A stretch of DNA of 64,000 nucleotides, taken from Spiribacter halobius. Its GTDB lineage: Bacteria; Pseudomonadota; Gammaproteobacteria; Nitrococcales; Nitrococcaceae. Location: contig NZ_CP086615.1 in NCBI RefSeq assembly GCF_020883455.1, positions 2,728,001 through 2,792,000 of the forward strand. The letters are read 5' to 3'. The first letter of the stretch is position 1, and each line of letters starts with the position of its first letter. Of the stretch, positions 44,621-52,795 are shown piece after piece. The notes beneath the pieces are model-generated. The model made no database searches. It was not told where the DNA came from and saw only the letters and a program-made list of their open reading frames with translations. The position numbers and the translations under genes were made by a program.

Positions 44621-44968
44621 TCACGAGACGATCAGCACGACGAGGGTGCCGGCGGTCAGGACCACGCCGAACACGCCGATCAGCGTGCCGACCAGCCACT
44701 TGATGCTGCTGACGGCGCCGTTGAGCTCGCCCACCGTCGCGGAGTACGAGGTCTTCAGCTCGTTGAGCGTGTCCAGGACGCTCTGGTTGGCGACTCGCGA
44801 TTCTCCCCGCAGGTTGTGGAGCTCCTGGACCAGCCGCTCCTCGCGCTGCTCGATCGCAGTCAGGCGCGCCACGAGGCTGGCCTGCCCGGTCTCCAGGGAA
44901 TTGAGGCGGCGGCCGTGCTCACTGAGCTTCTTCCAGGATTCGGTCTGCTGCTGGGCCTGTTCCGTCAT
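44621..44968 (-). CDS. Coiled-coil membrane-anchored phage protein
   Basis: 115 residues from ATG at 44,968 (ATGA overlap with the o-spanin gene). Residues about 5-70 form a coiled coil; the end SIKWLVGTLIGVFGVVLTAGTLVVLIV is a membrane anchor. The layout recalls XhlA-type lysis accessory proteins. Confidence 0.7.
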   Translation of the reverse strand: MTEQAQQQTESWKKLSEHGRRLNSLETGQASLVARLTAIEQREERLVQELHNLRGESRVANQSVLDTLNELKTSYSATVGELNGAVSSIKWLVGTLIGVFGVVLTAGTLVVLIVS

Positions 44969-45246
44969 TCCGGCGCATCCCGCTCCTGAGTCGCCTCGTC
45001 TCGCCACTGGCGCATGGCATCCACCTGGTCCGCGCACTGGGCACGCTCATCGATCAGCACCGGCAGCGCCTCCAGCGCCTCGCCGATGGTCTCAGCGGCC
45101 ACCGGTGTCCTCGGGCAGGGCGCCGTCATCCACGCCGGCGGCGCCACCGTCACCGTCTGCGGCTCGCGGATCACCTCCGTGCCCCCGCAGGCTGCGAGCG
45201 ACAGACTCAGGCAGGCGCACGTCCAGGCACTGGCGATAGGCCTCAT
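44965..45246 (-). CDS. o-spanin lipoprotein, Rz1-like
   Basis: 93 residues from ATG at 45,246, preceded by GGAGG with good spacing. MRPIASAWTCACLSLSLAAC ends in a lipobox (LAAC), so the mature protein is an outer-membrane lipoprotein. Its first 155 bases lie inside the Rz-like gene in another frame, the classic nested Rz/Rz1 layout. Confidence 0.85.
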   Translation of the reverse strand: MRPIASAWTCACLSLSLAACGGTEVIREPQTVTVAPPAWMTAPCPRTPVAAETIGEALEALPVLIDERAQCADQVDAMRQWRDEATQERDAPE

Positions 45247-45556
45247 CGGCATTCCTCCGTGCCTCGGCGAGTGCGTCCTCGAGGGACTGGCGGGTGGCGG
45301 CGCGTTCGGCCGCACGCTCACGCTCGGCGGCGAGCAGCGCCTCGCGGCGGTCGAGCTCGGTGCGCAGGCGGTTCACCGCGGCCGTGGCGCTCTCGTGCGC
45401 CTGGCGGTACTGCTCGGCCCGGCTGCGGGCGGCCTCGGCATCCTCGCGCGCGCCGTCTAGCCTCCACAGCAGCAGGGCGAGGGCCACAGCGGCCGCCACC
45501 AGCACACCGAGCAGGACTTTCGGGCCGGCGGCCTTGGTGAGGATGCGGCCGATCAT
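45092..45556 (-). CDS. i-spanin, Rz-like
   Basis: 154 residues. An N-terminal membrane helix (VLLGVLVAAAVALALLLWRL) is followed by a long periplasmic coiled coil (about residues 35-110). With the nested lipoprotein it fuses inner and outer membranes at the last step of lysis. ATGA overlap with the holin-like gene. Confidence 0.85.
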   Translation of the reverse strand: MIGRILTKAAGPKVLLGVLVAAAVALALLLWRLDGAREDAEAARSRAEQYRQAHESATAAVNRLRTELDRREALLAAERERAAERAATRQSLEDALAEARRNADEAYRQCLDVRLPESVARSLRGHGGDPRAADGDGGAAGVDDGALPEDTGGR

Positions 45557-45843
45557 CTCTGCAGCCGGCTTGCCGCCCGGTCAGCAAAGCGCTGGAGAAT
45601 GTCGGATCCTGCGTAACCGACGCCGAGCGCCGTAATCGGCCCGAGCTCGTCGGTCGCGTGCAGGCCGCCGAATGCGGCCAGGCTCGCCACCACACCGAGG
45701 CCGATGGCGTAGGGCCGGCTGCGGAGGAACTCCACCGGGTGCACCGGCTTGTCCGGCTTGGATGCGGAATGCAGCGCCATCAGCAGATTGCAGGCCATGC
45801 CGTAGGCAAGCATCGCCAGCGGGTGGCTGATCAGATCGATCAC
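45553..45843 (-). CDS. Holin-like membrane protein
   Basis: 96 residues from GTG at 45,843, which overlaps the previous stop (GTGA). Three hydrophobic segments are seen (LAMLAYGMACNLLMAL, AIGLGVVASLAAFGGL, ITALGVGYAGSDIL). Size, position before Rz and topology fit a holin. No charged-tail consensus is claimed. Confidence 0.65.
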   Translation of the reverse strand: MIDLISHPLAMLAYGMACNLLMALHSASKPDKPVHPVEFLRSRPYAIGLGVVASLAAFGGLHATDELGPITALGVGYAGSDILQRFADRAASRLQR

Positions 45844-46268
45844 GGCCACTGCACCCGAAAGGGGCGGATGTCGAGCGTCCACTCGTCGCGCTCGTCGAGC
45901 TGATCCATGAGCTCACGAAAAGCCGCGCGGCTATGGGTCACAGACCACTTGCCGCGGACCACGCCGATGTCCTCACCCGGGCCGATGCAGCCTTCGAGGT
46001 CGTCCATCGTGTTGGCGGGGTGCAGCATGATGAAAGTGCGCCCCGGAACGTCGCAGACCTCCCAGCCTTCCTGGTACTCGCCGCCGGTGGAGCGCGTCAC
46101 CACACCGGAGCGGCGCATCCGCAGCGGGTAGACACCCTCCGGGATGCAGGAGACGTTCGGCCGGTTGCCCGCCCATGGCCGCTCGACCGTGTAGCAGCTC
46201 CAGCGTCCGATCCGCAGCGTCCCGAACACGCCGACCGGCGTGTATGCCCAGCGCTCGAGCTCAACCAC
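45840..46268 (-). CDS. DUF5675 family protein, possible lysis enzyme
   Basis: 142 residues from GTG at 46,268, preceded by GGAGGTGCGCC. CIPEGVYPLR, FIMLHPANTMDDLEGCIGPG and DERDEWTLDI match DUF5675. The H-x-x-N...GCI spacing recalls L,D-transpeptidase-like folds, but activity is unproven. It is next to holin and spanins, and no lysozyme, amidase or transglycosylase gene is found elsewhere in the prophage. The frame is open up to an ATG at 46,406 or 46,457, which would add a hydrophobic N-terminal helix. Confidence 0.75.
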   Translation of the reverse strand: MVELERWAYTPVGVFGTLRIGRWSCYTVERPWAGNRPNVSCIPEGVYPLRMRRSGVVTRSTGGEYQEGWEVCDVPGRTFIMLHPANTMDDLEGCIGPGEDIGVVRGKWSVTHSRAAFRELMDQLDERDEWTLDIRPFRVQWP

Positions 46269-46474
46269 GGCGCACCTCCAGCCGTAACACCCGCGCCTGC
46301 GGCAGCGGCCCCAGGCCGCCGCCGCCCGCAGCCACGCACGCGCCAAGGCCAGGTGCCAGCCGGCCATCAGCCGGCACCCGATGTAGGTGGCCAGTGCGGG
46401 ATGCATGAGCGCTCCGAAGAGGGCGGCCCAGCGGCGCAGGGAGGAGAGGAACCACACCGCCGGGCCTGGAACGA

Positions 46475-46502
46475 CAAAGCCCGGCGCGGTGGCCGGGCTT
46501 TA
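46475..46502 (-). terminator. Terminator at the head of the late operon
   Basis: AAAGCCCGG and CCGGGCTTT form a 9-bp stem around an 8-base loop on the minus strand, followed by TGTCGTT. It lies between the putative late regulator gene and the first late gene, where lambdoid phages have the terminator overcome by the Q antiterminator. Confidence 0.75.
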
Positions 46503-46564
46503 GAGACAGCTTTGTTAGCTTGGGAAAATCATGCCTCAAAATTGGGGGCTAAATCAAGCCCCGC

Positions 46565-47121
46565 TTCAAACCGCCTCCTTCAACGCCACCGGAAGGGCGT
46601 CCGCAACCGTCGCCAGCCCCCGCCGATCCCAGTCATCGACGATGCGGATCATCGCCTCCACCGCCGGCTTGTAGTCCCGCCACCGATCCGCGCCCACGCC
46701 TATCGCCTTCGTGTACTGGATCGGCTTCGCCCCCCTCCCTCGTCGGCGATCGGTACTGCTGCCGCAGATCCGAGATCACCGCCGCCGCGGCCAGCACCAC
46801 CCGGTCCGGCCGCATGCGGATCGTCCGCGTCTCCGCGTACTGGCGGTAGAGCTCCGAGGTCACGCGGTGCAGCGCCCGGCTCGAGGCGTAGCCATCGGCC
46901 CCGTACGTCAGCAGCAGCCAGCTGCGCACGTGTGGCAGGCAGCGGTCCACCGCCGCCAGCACCCTGCCGCAGTCCAGCCCGTGCCAGATCGCGGCCGTAT
47001 TGTCCGGCTTGCCCGAGCGGGCCGCCGCCAGCGCCTCATCCACCCAGCCCGGCACCTGCATGCCGTTCGCCGTCGCCACCGCAATCGCCACCCGTGCACT
47101 GGTCGTCCTGATCATCGTCAC
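46565..47121 (-). pseudogene. Putative late regulator gene, frameshifted
   Basis: The ATG frame from 47,121 reads MTMIRTTSARVAIAVATANG to SDLRQQYRSPTREG, then drifts into low-complexity sequence and stops at 46,633. At 46,730-46,735 a run of six C (G on the coding strand) causes the shift. With five, the frame continues AKPIQYTKAIGVGADRWRDYKPAVEAMIRIVDDWDRRG and ends at 46,565. About 185 residues restored. Its place just before a terminator and the late genes suggests a Q-type role, but no family is recognised. Confidence 0.65.
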
Positions 47122-47150
47122 TCCCGCTCGCTGCTCTGCTGATTCGCCCC

Positions 47151-47430
47151 GTCACCACCTGGTAGTGACACCCCGCCGAGGTAGTGACACCCCGGAGCCC
47201 TTGCTGGGCGCGGGTTGTCACTACCGTCACTACCGTCACCACCTTTTTCTCGCGTATAGAGAAAACCGCTTTCTTGTGGCGAGTGCCCCGTTCGTTCACT
47301 CACGGAATTGATCCCCCTTACGCGCGACCCCCTTGAGGTAGTGACGGTAGTGACAACCCGCACGGGCACTGGCCTGGAGGCACTTATCCAGGTGGTGACA
47401 AGGTAGTGACGAGGTGGTGACGGTGGTGAC
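47151..47430. other. Putative replication origin with 12 iterons
   Basis: Twelve copies of the 9-mer GGTRGTGAC occur in 280 bases. Plus orientation: 47,161, 47,180, 47,337, 47,346, 47,391, 47,402, 47,413 and 47,422. Minus orientation: 47,151, 47,217, 47,226 and 47,235. Several abut head to tail. The two clusters flank an A/T-richer 93-base centre with a TTTTCTC...GAGAAAA dyad (47,245-47,265). No open frame of note crosses it. It lies directly behind the primase-helicase gene. This is the layout of an iteron-type origin. Confidence 0.72.
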
Positions 47431-47432
47431 AC

Positions 47433-49901
47433 CTATCCGCCCTCCTCCGGGCGCACGTAGAGGTACACCCGCCTGCCGTTCCGTCGTCGCTGCTCCCGCT
47501 GCCAGCCGAGACGCCTCAGCACCTCGCCGACGCGCATCTGCTCCGGCCGGCTCTGCTTGCCCGTCTCCACCTTCAGCGCCCAGGCCATCACGTCCGCCAC
47601 CGTCACCTGCCGCACCGGGTGCTTGCGGTCGATCGGCAGCCACTCGAACGGATACCGGTCCTGCTCACACTCCCCGTCCAGCCAGGCACCGATCGGCTCC
47701 TCCCAGGCGTCCGCCGCGTTAGCGCGCCTCCTGCCTCCTCCTCCGCGCTTGCCGGGAAAATCCCACCACGGCTCCCCGCGCTGGTAGCGCACGTTCCGCC
47801 TCCGCCCACAGCTGGTCGCGCAATTGTTCGAGGGAGGGAATACTCGATCCACCCGCAACTCACGGGCAGGAACCGCCTCGCCCCGGTCGGATCCTGCAGG
47901 TAGGCGTGGTCGTTGGTGGTGCCCACAAAGATATTCTGCCCGGGAAAACTGGCGCGCGTAGCGGCCATAGCTCGGTCGGTAGGTGTCTTCCTGGGCGGAG
48001 ACGGCTGCCTTGATGCGGTTACGGTCCGCCTTGTTGAAGGACTGGAGCTCAGGAATCTCGATGATCCAGCGCCCGGAGAGTATCTGGTAGAAGTCCTTGT
48101 CCTGGGGCGATTGCATCATCTCCGCGAACCACTGCGGCCCGCAGAGCGTGCGCACGGCCGTGGACATTCCCCCGGCCCTGCTTGCCTTCCAGGATCACCA
48201 TGAAGTCCACCTTGCAGCCCGGGGACCGCACCCGCGCCACCGCGCTCATCAGCCACGAGCGGCCCACCGCCGCCGTGTACTCGTCGTGCGTGCAGCCGAA
48301 GAAGTCCGAGAGCATGTGGTCGAGCCGCGCCGTCCCGTCCCACTGCAGCCCGTCCAGGTACTCCACCACCGGGTGGTACTTCCGCCGCCGCGCCACCGCC
48401 TCCACCGCCTCCAGGGCCATGCCGGAGCCGATGCTCAGCGCGTAGTGGTACGGGTGCCCCATCCAGGCCGCGATCTCGGTCCCGTCCGCGTCCGCCAGCG
48501 CCTCGCCCGATCCGCTGCCCGCATAAGGCGGCGCCCGCGTCGTCCGGATCTCGTTGGCGAACGCGTCGAGCGCGTACATCCCGTGCCAGGCCTGGTGGTT
48601 CTCCAAAATGGTGATGACGTTGTGCAGCGTGGCCTTCACGCCGCCCTTCTCCGTCCGCACCAGGAGCTCCTCCCACACCGAAGGCGAGCGGGGGGTCAGA
48701 GCACCGCCCTCAACCCCCGCTTCGGCTGGCGCTCCTCGCCGCCCCTGGCCGGACGCTCCGCTGTGGCCGCCGCAAACTGCTCGACCAGCTGCCGCGCCAC
48801 CGCCGGCCGCCCCCTCGGCAATCTGCAGATCGTTCCAGTCGCTCTGCCCCGCCGGCTCCCGGAACTGCGGCACGAGCACCACGCCCCCGGTCTCCGCCGC
48901 CGCGGCCTCCGCCTTCTCCCGCCGGGATTGATCGGCCGACCGCGGGCGTCAACCGCCTCGTGGTCGTCGTCCGCGCAGTAGGCCAGCGTCGCGCCCACCT
49001 CCGCCGCCAGCGGCAGCAGCACCCGGCCCACCGGCGCCAGGTTGCCGGCATCCCAGGCGACGGCCACCGGCCAGCCCTTGGCCTCGTGCACCGTCGCCGC
49101 CGTCGCATACCCCTCGGCGATCGCGAGCGGCATCCCGGCCCGGGGCGTGCCAATCAGATGGAAGGTGCCCTTCTTGCGGGCATGGCGGAGGAACGTCTTC
49201 GCCCCGCCGGGAAGATGAACTGCAGGCCCCACAGCGTGGCCTTGGCGTCGCGCATGGGCACCGCCAGCGTCCCGCGCTTCACGTAGCGGAACGAGACCCC
49301 GTCCCGCTCGCCCGCCTTGCTGTCGAAGAAGGCGCGGATCTCGGCGCGGTCCGTGATGCAGCGGGCCGTGCCCGCCTCCTCGTCCGTCACCAGCAGCAGC
49401 GCGCGCTTCGCGAACCGCAGGCCGTGGCTTTTCACCTTCTTGCCGCCGAGGTACCGGCTCTGCCCCACCTGGTGGAGCTGGTCCCAGCACTCCGCGGCCA
49501 TCTCCGCCACGCGCCGCTGCCACGCCGCCTCGCGCTCCGCCTCATCCGCCTCCTGCGACCCGACGTTCCTGCTGGCGCCTCTTCTGCCGCTCGTCCAGAT
49601 CGCGGCGCTCGGCCTCGGAGCGCTCCCGCCGCCGCGGCTGCCAGCCGCCCGCCTTCGCGTGGTGGATCAGCGTGCCGATGCCCACGCGCCCGTGCGGCTT
49701 CACGGACCGCCACTGCGTGCGGGCATCCCGCTCGCGGTAGTTCTGCGCCTGCGCGCTCCAGCGGTCCCAGGCCTCGAAGGCGCCGTCCCCGAACTCGGAC
49801 TTCAGCGCCATTGCCATGCGCAGCCAGACGTCCCGCGAGTGCGGGTCGACGTGGGCCAGCGCCTCTTCCGCCTCCTCGAGCGTGAGCTCGGGCAGCGTCA
49901 T
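47433..49901 (-). pseudogene. Phage primase-helicase (PriCT/Toprim plus VapE-like ATPase), multiply frameshifted
   Basis: Read in pieces, the gene runs MTLPELTLEEAEEALAHVDP (PriCT-like), KSHGLRFAKRALLLVTDEEAG, a Toprim-like IAEGYATAATVHEAKGWPVAVAWDAGN with YCADDDHE, NDLQIAEG, then the VapE/DUF5906 part TRAPPYAG...WMGHPYHYALSIGSGMAL, Walker A GKQGRG-K-STAVRTL, IPELQSFNKADRNRIKA, IFVGTTNDHAYLQDPTGARRFLP and DAWEEPIGAWL. These pieces fall in all three frames with at least eight shifts. An intact version would be about 820 residues and would start replication at the adjacent iterons. Confidence 0.85.
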
Positions 49902-50173
49902 CCGAGGCCCTGCTCCCGCTCCATCTCCCGCACGCGCTCAGGTGTGCGCTGCGCTATCAGCCGCTGCATCGCCTCGAAAGCGGCCCGCTGGTCCGCCTCA
50001 CTCTCCACCACGGAGAGCTTCCAGGCCTCCGTCTCGATCTGCACCTCCAGCCGCCGGTCCGCCTTCAGCCGCGTGATCAGCGCGAACAGCTCCCCGCGCT
50101 GCCGCGCCGAGCGCACCGTCTGCAGCTGTAACGCCAAACGGTCAATGCGCCGCTCCAGGCGCACACTCGGCAA
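49898..50173 (-). CDS. Small helical phage protein, possibly 5'-frameshifted
   Basis: 91 residues, basic and helical (LERRIDRLALQLQTVRSARQRGELFALITRLKADRR). It overlaps the primase start by 4 bases. A better ATG at 50,239 (MSVRDLPRESLDGWPRP) lies one frame off, so the true gene may be longer and shifted near 50,175, like its neighbours. Function unknown. Confidence 0.5.
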   Translation of the reverse strand: MPSVRLERRIDRLALQLQTVRSARQRGELFALITRLKADRRLEVQIETEAWKLSVVESEADQRAAFEAMQRLIAQRTPERVREMEREQGLG

Positions 50174-50200
50174 TTCCCTTCCCGCGGCCGCGGCCAGCCG

Positions 50201-50870
50201 TCAAGCGACTCTCGCGGCAAATCCCGCACGCTCATCGCTCACCCCCGCCAGGTCACCGGGCCGGCCACGACCGTCTCGTCCGCCACCGCCCTCCGCGGCC
50301 GCCTGCACGTGCTGGCGCAGGCTCTCCAGATCCGCCTGCATCCGCTGCACGTCCCGCAGCAGGGCCGGCAGACGCGAGGCGTCGTCCTGGTCGATCCGCC
50401 CGTCCGCCAGCACCGCGGCCATGTCCCGCGTCACCAGGCCGAAGTCCTCCAGCACGCTCGCCCAGCTCGCCGTATCGCCGGCCACCGTCGCCGGCCGGCG
50501 GAAGGCACCGTAGAGCCCGTAGCGCTCCGCGAGCTCGCGGATGCAGTCGCTGCGCCAGGGATCCTCCAGCGCCGCCACCCAGGCCTCCTCCAGCTCAACG
50601 GGAAAGCGCAGGTCGTCCGCCGCATAGCGGCGCAAGGTCTGGTCCCAGGCCCGCAGCAACTTGCGCCACTCCTCCGCGCCGGCCACCGCCTCCAGATTCG
50701 GCGCCGGCACGTGGCGCAGGCGCTCCGGCACTCGCGCGCAGTACGCCGCGTCCACACCGCTCCGCCCACCGCTCGTGGGACAGCCCCCGGCGCAGGCGGT
50801 ACTGCTCCGCATAGGCCACCAGCACCGCCTGTCGCGTTGGCGCCTGCGCGCCCTGTGTCTGCCTCTCCAT
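50201..50870 (-). pseudogene. Unknown early phage gene, frameshifted
   Basis: Starts MERQTQGAQAPTRQAVLVAYAEQYRLRRGLSHERWAE from 50,870. One frame later it continues GVDAAYCARVPERLRHVPAPNLEAVAGAEEWRKLLRAWDQTLRRYAAD and further helical sequence. The shift lies near 50,760, where one extra base is present. Restored length is about 220 residues. No family recognised; it is upstream of the primase on the same strand. Confidence 0.6.
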
Positions 50871-50972
50871 CAGCCATCCCTCCAGGCCGGCTGCAAATGG
50901 CGGAGCGTCCCCGGTGGGCCTATGCTGGCCGTTGCCACACGACACCAGCAGCCCACCGGAGCCGCCCCCATG

Positions 50973-51199
50973 GATCATCGAACCGAATTCGACTTCGCCC
51001 TCGAGCAGGTCCAGCGCAACCGCCGCAGCCCCGAGGGAATGGCAGATGCCGCCATCCACGTGCACGACACGATGAAGCCTCGCCATCGACGCCGCCTCGC
51101 AGCCTCTTCGGCGATGCTTTCACCCCCGCGCTGGCGCTCGACGTATACGACCGCATCGAGGCGGCCAGGCAGTCGCAGCGCACCGACTCCCGCTCGTAA
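50973..51199 (+). pseudogene. Small early gene, frameshifted
   Basis: ATG at 50,973 reads MDHRTEFDFALEQVQRNRRSPEGMADAAIHVHDTMK. Two single extra bases near 51,077 and 51,110 then shift the frame. With both removed it continues LAIDAASQP, FGDAFTPALALDVYDRIEAARQ and SQRTDSRS to a stop at 51,197-51,199. Restored length about 75 residues. It lies opposite to its neighbours. No family. Confidence 0.5.
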
Positions 51200-51394
51200 G
51201 GCGGGCGCACAAGAACGCCCCCGCAGCTGCCCCTGGGGCAGGTCGCAGGCGTTTCCTCGGGTGTGTGGTACGGCGGTGCATCCGTTCCACACTCATCTCC
51301 CGAGTTCATCCGCTGTGGGTGTTTCAACGTTTCCTCTCCTCTGGTGCTGGGCTGTACTGGCCCCATGGAATCGCCACGCTCAAACCCTGCGCGT

Positions 51395-51640
51395 TCACTT
51401 GTACGACTGGGCTCGGTACAAGTCCGGCCGTAACTCCTCCGGGCGGACCCGCCCCCCAGTCGCGTCGACGATGCGCAACACCTGCTCCGGCGGCACACGG
51501 CCGCGAGCCTTCCAGTTGGATATCGCTGATGGCTGGACCCCAAGCGCTGCCGCCAAGGACGCACTCGTGCCCATAGCGGCAATTGCCTTCTGCAGCGCGC
51601 TCACGTCTATCCCCGCTTCTCCACACGCCTGGCGCGTCAC
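51395..51640 (-). CDS. Cro/YdaS-like HTH protein, second of a tandem pair
   Basis: 81 residues from GTG at 51,640, which overlaps the stop of the first copy (GTGA). The helix-turn-helix is SLAAALGVQPSAISNWKARGRVPPEQVLRI, followed by a GGRVRPEELRPDLY tail. This is the YdaS/Cro-like pattern of lambdoid phages, acting as an antirepressor or replication-side regulator. It is the only intact gene of this block. Confidence 0.78.
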   Translation of the reverse strand: MTRQACGEAGIDVSALQKAIAAMGTSASLAAALGVQPSAISNWKARGRVPPEQVLRIVDATGGRVRPEELRPDLYRAQSYK

Positions 51641-51899
51641 GCCGCGTCGCTCGCCGGCCCGAACACATCCGGCCGCAACTGCTCCGCCGTCGCCGCGCCG
51701 CCGCTCGCATGCTCGATCGCTCGCAGCGCTCGGGAGGCACCGGCCGCTGCCCGCGCACAGCTGCGACACGAACTGCGGGCTCACGCCGATCGCTGCCGCC
51801 AGCCGCGCGCGGGACTCGCAAGCCGCCACCGCCGCCTCCAGCGCCCGGATCGCCTGCGCCCCTGCGCTCCGCGTCCAGCTCCTGCCTCTCGGTCACCAT
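51637..51899 (-). pseudogene. Cro/YdaS-like HTH gene, first of tandem pair, frameshifted
   Basis: Starts MVTERQELDAERR at 51,899. An extra G in an AGGGGCG run near 51,865 shifts into AQAIRALEAAVAACESRARLAAAIGVSPQFVSQLCAG, and two further shifts lead to QRPVPPERC and AIEHASGGAATAEQLRPDVFGPASDAA. The restored protein is parallel to the second copy (PPERC/PPEQV, EQLRPDVF/EELRPDLY), so it is an old tandem duplicate. Confidence 0.7.
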
Positions 51900-51938
51900 T
51901 CACCTCTCACCCCGGTCGGGGTCCCTTCAGGTGAAGGA

Positions 51939-51967
51939 AGTAAAGCAGCGCTTTAGCTACACGTCAA
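51939..51967 (-). promoter_or_regulatory. Leftward promoter with repressor operator
   Basis: On the minus strand -35 TTGACG (51,962-51,967) and -10 TTTACT (51,939-51,944) are separated by exactly 17 bases. The dyad TAAAGC-AGC-GCTTTA (51,941-51,955) covers the -10 and spacer. It drives the tandem Cro-like genes and the replication block. Confidence 0.78.
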
Positions 51968-52025
51968 TGCCCGAGGACAACCGGCGCTTGTTCCTAGCAC
52001 CGGAGCACGGCCGCACACTCAAGCC

Positions 52026-52772
52026 ATGACTGAGAAAACCAACCACGAGCTGGCCGAAAACATCCGCTGGGCGATGCAGCAGGCCGGCGTTCGCTCCGTG
52101 GACGTCGCCAACGCCCTGGGCGTGAGCGAGCAGGCCGTCTACGGCTGGCGGAAGACGGGCAAGATCAGCCGCGCCAACCTGGTGCGCCTCGCACGCTATC
52201 TGCAGGTCCCAGCGGACCAGATCCAGCCGCCCGGCGAGATCATCGAGGTCATGAGCAGCAGTCGAGAGACGACGCTGCCCAAAGAGCTCGAGCCCATGGT
52301 CGTTGCCGAGGACGCCGGCCCCTATTTCGACGAGCCGGCCTTCCTTCGCCGTTCGGAACCCGCCTACCCCCTGGAGACGGGCCCTGCTATACGTGGTGAG
52401 ATACCGCTTATCGGCTGGGATGAGGCAGGGAGGTGGCGAGGCGTGCACGAAGATACCCGCACGGAAGAGACGATCATCGCCACGCGCAAGGTGTCGCCTG
52501 ATGCCTTCGCGCTGCGCGTGCAGGACGACACCAACTCACCGGACATACCTCGCGGTGCCATCGTCGTCGTGGATCCGGACGTGGAACCACGCCACGAGCA
52601 CTACGTCATCGCGCTCTTGCCCGGCAGTGATGCGCCCACGCTCAAGCAGCTCATCGTCGACGGCGACCAGCAGTACCTCCGCCCGCGCAACGACCGCTAT
52701 CCCATCCAGCCCTTCCCGCCAGGCGGCCGCATCATCGGCGTCGTCCGCCAGGCGGTGCAGGACTTCTTCTAG
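52026..52772 (+). CDS. CI-like repressor, S24/HTH, with altered protease serine
   Basis: 248 residues. The N-terminal HTH is SVDVANALGVSEQAVYGWRKTGKI. The C-terminal S24 domain contains VQDDTNSPDIPRGAIVVVDP, which aligns with the usual V-x-G/D-D-S-M-x-P. The nucleophile position is Thr169 rather than Ser. Lys207 of the dyad (PTLKQLI) is kept with normal spacing. It should bind the dyad operators on both sides. The Ser to Thr change may slow or stop RecA-triggered self-cleavage. Confidence 0.9.
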   Translation: MTEKTNHELAENIRWAMQQAGVRSVDVANALGVSEQAVYGWRKTGKISRANLVRLARYLQVPADQIQPPGEIIEVMSSSRETTLPKELEPMVVAEDAGPYFDEPAFLRRSEPAYPLETGPAIRGEIPLIGWDEAGRWRGVHEDTRTEETIIATRKVSPDAFALRVQDDTNSPDIPRGAIVVVDPDVEPRHEHYVIALLPGSDAPTLKQLIVDGDQQYLRPRNDRYPIQPFPPGGRIIGVVRQAVQDFF

Positions 52773-52795
52773 CCAAAGCGAGGCGCAGCGACCCC

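Noticed and set aside
46269-46457. N-terminal extension of the DUF5675 protein
   Set aside because: A strong GGAGGT sits before GTG at 46,268; the extension is possible but was not preferred.
47151-47430. Short repeats as a CRISPR or promoter array
   Set aside because: The 9-mer units occur in both orientations, often with no spacer; origin iterons fit better.
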